This document shows positions 59,982 through 64,000 of a stretch of 64,000 nucleotides of DNA, piece by piece; position 1 is the stretch's first letter, and each line of letters opens with the position of its first letter. The notes under the pieces were generated by a model, which was not told the origin of the DNA, did no database searches, and saw only the letters and a program-made list of their open reading frames with translations. The stretch comes from a virus, in IMG/VR virus record IMGVR_UViG_3300032011_000001, positions 1 through 64,000 of that record; one strand, 5' to 3'. Position numbers and translations under genes: made by a program.

Positions 59982-61177
59982 TATGCTACTCCACCCCCTT
60001 CATCGGGTGCCCTGTTCCAAGCCATCAGAAGAGGCTTTGGATCGACCTTCCTTCTCCTTGGGTGAGTCATAAGTGTGTAGTGTAGGTGAACACCTTGGCT
60101 GCGGCCTGTTTTTCCCATAGTCGCTACCTGATCACCTTTCTCGACTCTTTGGCCCACCTTAACCGTCACTGTTTCGCAGTGCAAATAAAGAGATCTATAT
60201 CCATTATCGTGAATAATAGAAACTTGGTTTCCTCCTGGATATTTCTTTATGTTTGATGCCAAGCTACCATTTGCCGAGTCTATTACCCCTCCCAACGGGG
60301 CCAGCATAGGGTGTCCAGCCTTGCCATCGACGGCCAAGTCGATGCCGTTGTGGTCTTGTATGAGGGGTTTTCCGTTCCTGTCTTTTGCTACTGGGTGTGG
60401 TCTGTTTTTTTGAAAGTCGGAAGACATTCTAACCGCATTTGGAACCAACAGTCTTGCAGCTGCACCAAACTCATCAATTTGTGCAGGAGTCATGATGCTT
60501 CCGTTTATTTCTGCCATGACCTTTCCTGTTTCCCTGTCGGTAGGTACTCGAAATTTTGTTTTTTGCTTTTCGGGCTCACCCATTATTTGATCATAAACAG
60601 TACCAACATGCTGACCCAATTGGCCGAACATACCCTTTACTGCGTCTTGTGCAACTGTGGACATATCCCTATTTGCAGAGCCAGCATTCGCACTAGACTC
60701 TATAATCTCTGTTATTAAAACACCATCTCTATCTTTTGGGTGAAGATATTTGCACTCGACAAGATCTCCTACGCTGAGAATAGCTCCCTCGTTACCATAG
60801 TCTAAAAAGGCGTCTGGGTGTAATGACATGTAAAAGAGCCTTTCTTTAGTCCCCTCGTCATATGAGAATGGATCTTCCAAGTGGCCATACAGGTCTGCTC
60901 TTATTTTATATACTCTTTCTGTACCACTGCTTTTTCTTCCAAGCTTTGTGCTAAGAAGTGACGAAACTATATCTGGGTCTGTAATAATGTCTATTATTTT
61001 GGCGTCGAAGCTATCAGGATCGGTTGGTGCCATCTCTCTGAAGACGGTGCTCAATATAGAGTCGATGGGGCTTTCTCGGTTTACGTTAACCCTTCCCGAT
61101 CTCATCTTATCAGACGAATCATTTAATTTAGATATATTATCTGGCAGTCTTGTTCCGACTTTTTCATCTTTTGCCAT
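59981..61177 (-). CDS. Tail-hub protein with M23 endopeptidase domain
   Basis: 398 residues, ATG at 61177. Residues ~55-165 look like a hub OB-fold region (YKIRADLYGHLEDPFSYDEG, ILSVGDLVECKYLHPKDRDG). Residues ~270-385 are a LytM/M23 zinc peptidase: HNGIDLAVDG (H276, D280), LYLHCE, KVGQRVEKGDQVATMGKTGR and GVHLHYTL (H364/H366). The domain cuts peptide crosslinks of peptidoglycan. In T4 the hub lysozyme domain of gp5 serves the same purpose during tail-tube penetration; here the peptidase takes that role. Context with spike and wedge genes supports a virion-borne lysin rather than a lysis endolysin. Confidence 0.88.
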   Translation of the reverse strand: MAKDEKVGTRLPDNISKLNDSSDKMRSGRVNVNRESPIDSILSTVFREMAPTDPDSFDAKIIDIITDPDIVSSLLSTKLGRKSSGTERVYKIRADLYGHLEDPFSYDEGTKERLFYMSLHPDAFLDYGNEGAILSVGDLVECKYLHPKDRDGVLITEIIESSANAGSANRDMSTVAQDAVKGMFGQLGQHVGTVYDQIMGEPEKQKTKFRVPTDRETGKVMAEINGSIMTPAQIDEFGAAARLLVPNAVRMSSDFQKNRPHPVAKDRNGKPLIQDHNGIDLAVDGKAGHPMLAPLGGVIDSANGSLASNIKKYPGGNQVSIIHDNGYRSLYLHCETVTVKVGQRVEKGDQVATMGKTGRSQGVHLHYTLMTHPRRRKVDPKPLLMAWNRAPDEGGGVA

Positions 61178-61180
61178 TTA

Positions 61181-61474
61181 CTAGCCCTCTTTAATAATGC
61201 GAAATAACTCTTCCTTGTCGTCATCGCTAAGAGTGGCAGATTCTTTCTGTTCTTTCTTCTGTAATAAAGATGCGATCTTTACCAACTGCTCATTAGAGCG
61301 TTGGAGTGTTTCTAAATATTTTGCAGCCACAGTTCCCACTTCTGCATGCTTGCTTGGTGATACACCTATGTACATCATCAAATCTTCTAGAAGTTTGGTA
61401 GTAACTGTTCTGTCTTTTGTAATATTATCTATCGCTGTCTCTATCTGCGTCGAGAACTTTTTATTTGATTTCAT
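61181..61474 (-). CDS. Small charged protein after late sigma factor
   Basis: 97 residues, ATG at 61474 (MKSNKKFSTQIETAIDNIT), overlapping the sigma gene by 14 bases and ending 3 bases before the M23 gene. Helical and charged throughout, with KYLETLQRSNEQLVKIASLL and an end DDDKEELFRIIKEG. T4 late transcription needs gp55 and a small coactivator, gp33, both ending in a sliding-clamp-binding hydrophobic/acidic tail; the ending here (EELFRII) is loosely of this type. That link is only positional and is not enough to name it. Confidence 0.5.
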   Translation of the reverse strand: MKSNKKFSTQIETAIDNITKDRTVTTKLLEDLMMYIGVSPSKHAEVGTVAAKYLETLQRSNEQLVKIASLLQKKEQKESATLSDDDKEELFRIIKEG

Positions 61475-62174
61475 CTTCGACCCACCTCTCTTTGAATGTC
61501 CTATATTTTCCCCTAAGTTTATTTAAGCTGTTTACAATTTGTTTTGTATTCATACCCGTTATTTCTCTTAGGTAAAAGTAAATAGCCTTTTTGTTGAAAA
61601 TTTCTAGGGACTCGCTGTTCGCAAATAGCGTCTTTGTTGCCATTAGGACTTTTTTTTCGTTTGGTTTGAGCTTTTCTTCTTCCCAGCTATCCATTTCTTT
61701 CCAGAGGTGTTCCCAAAATTCTCTGTGCTTCTTTACTTTTTCGTACTCATTTTCGACAGAAAAGTATCGCTGCTCGGTGTCTTTGTTCATGTCGTCATAA
61801 AGAACTTCCCTTTTCAGCTGGGCTGTGTTTTTCTTTACTTTGTGAATGAACCAGTTTTTTGTAGTTACACTAAAATAACTAAAAGCCTTTGAACCTTTGT
61901 CCGGATCAAACTTATCTAAAATAGTAGTTAGCCAAACCTTACACTCTGCCTTTAAGTCGTCAATATTTGGCAAAGTAGTGAACTTGTAGGTATAGACTAT
62001 TTTATCAACAAGTTCGTCAAAAGCTGGGTGTATGAAATCTCTATATAATTGTTCTTTTGTTTTTCTATCATCAGTAGATGCATATTGGACGATAGCGGCT
62101 TCGTGTACTTCCGTAAAGTAATTTCTCTTTTTTCTACGGCCTCGCTTTTTGGTCGTCTTCTTCTTTGTCGTCAT
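61461..62174 (-). CDS. gp55: Late-transcription sigma factor (gp55-like)
   Basis: 237 residues from ATG at 62174, chosen because GGAG lies six bases upstream; an in-frame ATG at 62201 also exists. A lysine-rich start is followed by sigma region 2: DFIHPAFDELVDKIVYTYKF, LKAECKVWLTTILDKFDPDK and AFSYFSVTTKNWFIHKVKK. The C-terminus has a helix-turn-like stretch EITGMNTKQIVNSLNKLRGK. T4 gp55 redirects host RNA polymerase to TATAAATA late promoters with the sliding clamp. Clear late promoters were not found here, so the recognition sequence in this phage may differ or promoters may be few. Confidence 0.85.
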   Translation of the reverse strand: MTTKKKTTKKRGRRKKRNYFTEVHEAAIVQYASTDDRKTKEQLYRDFIHPAFDELVDKIVYTYKFTTLPNIDDLKAECKVWLTTILDKFDPDKGSKAFSYFSVTTKNWFIHKVKKNTAQLKREVLYDDMNKDTEQRYFSVENEYEKVKKHREFWEHLWKEMDSWEEEKLKPNEKKVLMATKTLFANSESLEIFNKKAIYFYLREITGMNTKQIVNSLNKLRGKYRTFKERWVEDEIK

Positions 62175-62454
62175 CTTCTTCTCCGTTGGTACTGCTTTCA
62201 TTCAAAACGGCTTCCATGTCAAGAAGATAAGAACCTAGTTCTCTTGAGTGGTCCAGCATATTTTGCAGGGTGTCATCGCCATAAAAGGTTTCCATCTGAT
62301 AAACATCTGATAGATGTCCTTGGAAACTTTGTAGGCTAAAAATAATTTCATCAATATTATCAGAAAAATATAAAGCTCTCCTTAAAGTGCGGTATAGCAA
62401 ATAAGATAGCCCTATGTTGAATATTAAAGATATTAAAAACAGTATTAAATACAT
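62134..62454 (-). CDS. Small N-anchored membrane protein of T4-like gene neighbourhood
   Basis: 106 residues, ATG at 62454. The first 22 residues (MYLILFLISLIFNIGLSYLL) are a membrane anchor, then a helical soluble domain with SLQSFQGHLSDVYQMETFYG and DDTLQNMLDHSRELGSYL, and an acidic tail (GEEDDDKEEDDQ). The FYGDDTLQNML block is met in small proteins preceding gp55 in other marine T4-like phages. Overlaps the sigma gene by 41 bases. Function unknown. Confidence 0.6.
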   Translation of the reverse strand: MYLILFLISLIFNIGLSYLLYRTLRRALYFSDNIDEIIFSLQSFQGHLSDVYQMETFYGDDTLQNMLDHSRELGSYLLDMEAVLNESSTNGEEDDDKEEDDQKARP

Positions 62455-62455
62455 A

Positions 62456-62716
62456 TTAGTTATAAGTTACTTTCTTTAGTCTATCCCTCTCGCCCTTAAC
62501 TTCGGTGCGAATTTCTTCGATAGACCTCTTTACAATATCACCATTATTGCTTTTTTTTAAGTCATTTTTTTTAGTAAACGTGCGAAAAGAAGAGACTTTT
62601 TTACTAACACAGCCAGTCTCGTTACATTCTGGACATTCCTCACAAGTCTCACTCATGAGGTGTGTGGCGTAAAATTCCTCTTCGCATTCTTCACATTTAT
62701 AAAGATATTTAGGCAT
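62456..62716 (-). CDS. FmdB-type zinc-ribbon protein
   Basis: 86 residues, ATG at 62716 overlapping the upstream gene by 8 bases. Cysteines C8, C11, then C25, C28, C31, C36 in KCEEC and CEECPECNETGC form a zinc ribbon of FmdB type. The C-terminal half is basic. Small FmdB-like zinc ribbons are found in many phages next to replication and regulation genes with unknown function. Confidence 0.75.
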   Translation of the reverse strand: MPKYLYKCEECEEEFYATHLMSETCEECPECNETGCVSKKVSSFRTFTKKNDLKKSNNGDIVKRSIEEIRTEVKGERDRLKKVTYN

Positions 62717-62906
62717 CGCCTAATATTCCCTTGTCTAGCTTGCTTTCATCAATCTGCAAGTTAGGTGGGTTCAACACAACAAGTTCACCGTCGTCGCCGG
62801 GTTCAAAGTTGAGGTCTTCTAAAAGTGGCATAATATCACTTTGTTCCATTAAACATTTCTGCAGAGTCATCATAAGTGCACCTGCTGCTTGATTTGACAA
62901 TTTCAT
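62709..62906 (-). CDS. Short conserved T4-like phage protein
   Basis: 65 residues, ATG at 62906 with GAGGAG upstream (MKLSNQAAGALMMTLQKCLM EQSDI). Helix then a strand-like end (GELVVLNPPNLQIDESKL). Small proteins with the start MKLSxxAxGALMxxLQ are recurrent near gp55 in marine T4-like phages, with no known function. Fits the packed operon on both sides. Confidence 0.6.
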   Translation of the reverse strand: MKLSNQAAGALMMTLQKCLMEQSDIMPLLEDLNFEPGDDGELVVLNPPNLQIDESKLDKGILGDA

Positions 62907-62909
62907 TTT

Positions 62910-63218
62910 TTACTCCTCTTCAGAAAAAAAAGTTTCTGAGTTTATGTTTTTATCATCAATAAAAATATCGTAATGAGGTTTCCACATCTTCAGCTCATGA
63001 TGCTTGGCTCCCCATTCTGATAACTGTTTGTGAGTTAGTTCTGTCCAGTCTATTCCTGTGTTAGAACCTCTCGCTGTCCAATAAACGACCGTATGACCTT
63101 CGTCGTACAGCTTGTTTATCTTTTCAATTCTCTCCATCCACGGTACCGCATTGTCATACTTTCCCTGTGTGTTGCAACATATCGTACCATCAATATCTAC
63201 ATAATATATTTTTTTCAT
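62910..63218 (-). CDS. HAD-superfamily phosphatase
   Basis: 102 residues, ATG at 63218 overlapping the aldolase stop (ATGA). HAD motifs are all present: YVDIDGTI (D8 nucleophile, D10 acid/base), VYWTARG (T48), K80 and FIDDKNI (D88, D89). No cap domain, so it is a small C0-type member, similar to phosphatases of surface-glycan or heptose pathways and to 3'-phosphatases. Substrate unknown. Tight coupling to the HpcH/HpaI-type gene suggests a shared sugar or keto-acid pathway, which is inference. Confidence 0.8.
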   Translation of the reverse strand: MKKIYYVDIDGTICCNTQGKYDNAVPWMERIEKINKLYDEGHTVVYWTARGSNTGIDWTELTHKQLSEWGAKHHELKMWKPHYDIFIDDKNINSETFFSEEE

Positions 63219-63994
63219 GTTCTCTCCCCGATCTTCTTTACCCTGTCCATAAAAGACTCTGCCTTTAGAGAGTGAAAGTGTTCTCTTTTGGCCAAAAGCA
63301 TCTGTTCGTATTCGATTGCTTGTTTGATTGCATCATCTATAGACACTCCACTCACCATATCAAAGACTACTGCCCTTGTTTCAAAGCCATCCAAGAGGCC
63401 TTTTTCGTGCATCTCTTCTAGGCGGGGAGCACTTTTCTTGGAGACAGAGCCTCCCATTTTTGTTTTTAGGTTATACTTTTTTGCTGCTGTCAGTGCTTTC
63501 TCTGCGTATACCATGACCAAGTAATCATCAACATTGTTTTTTGATAAGCCAAGAGAGCGCGATAAGTCAGAACGTCCCACTACAATGCCGTCTATGCTTT
63601 TGTGGTGTTCTTTAAGTATGTCCTCTATCTTCTCACATGCTGTCTTTGTCTCGATGTTAATAAACTGTTGTGGCGGCGTGACTTTCAGCAAATCACATCT
63701 ACTTTCCATGGAAGATATAAATTTAGAAACTGCAAATTCACTTTCCACCATTGGTGCGACCACGCCTGCCACGCCGAGCCTTAAACACTTCTCAATGTCC
63801 CTGTTTGCTTCGCATCCACCTATCTTAACGAAGACCTGTAAATCTGGTGTGCCAGCAAGCATAACCAGATCTGTTAAGTCAGAGTCTGTTACTCCCTCGT
63901 CCTCGAAAGAGGCTTTCAGAGCTGAAGCTCCGTACTTCTCTTTCATTAGTGTTATCTTTTGTTTAATCTTATCATTGAACATTTTTAAACTCAC
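63215..63994 (-). CDS. HpcH/HpaI-type aldolase (citrate lyase beta-like TIM barrel)
   Basis: 259 residues with GTG at 63994; ATG at 63982 (MFNDKIKQK) has GAG-containing sequence seven bases upstream and may be the true start. The frame could extend past the window. Motifs: FVKIGGCEANRDIEKCLRLG, GVVAPMVESEFAVSKF, QFINIETKTACE (metal-binding Glu) and IVVGRSDLSRSLG (metal-binding Asp). The VKIGGCEA..D and APMVE blocks are typical of a subgroup in bacterial surface-polysaccharide clusters. The enzyme family makes or breaks C-C bonds next to keto-acids. In a phage it might modify host envelope sugars or central metabolites; this is inference. Confidence 0.8.
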   Translation of the reverse strand: MSLKMFNDKIKQKITLMKEKYGASALKASFEDEGVTDSDLTDLVMLAGTPDLQVFVKIGGCEANRDIEKCLRLGVAGVVAPMVESEFAVSKFISSMESRCDLLKVTPPQQFINIETKTACEKIEDILKEHHKSIDGIVVGRSDLSRSLGLSKNNVDDYLVMVYAEKALTAAKKYNLKTKMGGSVSKKSAPRLEEMHEKGLLDGFETRAVVFDMVSGVSIDDAIKQAIEYEQMLLAKREHFHSLKAESFMDRVKKIGERT

Positions 63995-64000
63995 TCTCGT

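Noticed and set aside
1-64000. CRISPR arrays, insertion sequences, integrase or attachment sites
   Set aside because: No short regularly spaced repeats outside genes, no transposase or integrase motifs; all repeats found are coding repeats.
1-64000. tRNA genes
   Set aside because: Gaps are too small for tRNAs except 2126-2469 and 8006-8098, and neither shows a cloverleaf or T-arm signature by eye; a tRNA scan would settle it.

Overview
The window is a single-strand block of a tailed-phage genome of the T4 superfamily (contractile-tailed myovirus). All recognisable genes are on the minus strand, so transcription runs from high to low coordinates. Most neighbouring genes overlap by 1 to 40 bases or are separated by a few bases. 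Diagnostic T4-type proteins are the large terminase (gp17-like), portal (gp20-like), prohead protease (gp21-like), baseplate wedge proteins gp6-like and gp25-like, a gp55-like late sigma factor, and a gp47/gp46-type recombination nuclease. The S21 ribosomal protein, the marine-type fibre repeats, the 2-oxoglutarate oxygenase and the AT-rich composition point to an uncultured aquatic, probably marine, phage. That is inference: the host cannot be read from the sequence. Major capsid, scaffold, sheath, tube, polymerase and helicase genes are not in the window.

Layout in transcription order. (1) 64.0-61.2 kb: an HpcH/HpaI-type aldolase coupled to a HAD phosphatase, small conserved proteins including a zinc ribbon and a membrane protein, and the late sigma factor. 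(2) 61.2-49.4 kb: baseplate block with an M23-peptidase hub protein, a spike-like protein, a 2469-residue giant protein, gp25 and gp6. (3) 49.4-25.4 kb: a long run of large virion-type proteins with few named relatives. It includes a 2886-residue protein with beta-propeller-like regions and an extremely basic tail, LamG and FN3-type domains, an alanine-rich octapeptide repeat, and two paralogous pairs. (4) 25.4-20.1 kb: DNA-processing block with a RuvC-like resolvase, a 2OG-Fe(II) oxygenase, a primase, and a Mre11-Rad50 (gp47-gp46) protein fused in one reading frame. (5) 20.1-18.3 kb: small membrane/coiled-coil proteins that could form a lysis module, a zinc-ribbon protein and a basic H1-like protein. 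(6) 18.3-11.5 kb: packaging and head block (terminase, portal, protease, small proteins) ending in ribosomal protein S21. (7) 11.5-0 kb: adhesion block with a MAM-containing tail fibre, a repeat-bearing protein, a tandem A-B-A'-B' array of paralogous adhesin-like proteins, a factor-independent terminator, a short stand-alone module protein, and a truncated repetitive fibre.

The most unusual points are the single-chain Mre11-Rad50, the duplicated adhesin pair, a ribosomal protein inside the head/fibre operon, hairpins placed directly against ribosome binding sites (one pair with compensatory base changes), and the large, mostly unnamed virion-protein block between baseplate and replication genes. 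Functions given for proteins without catalytic motifs are inferred from architecture and position.
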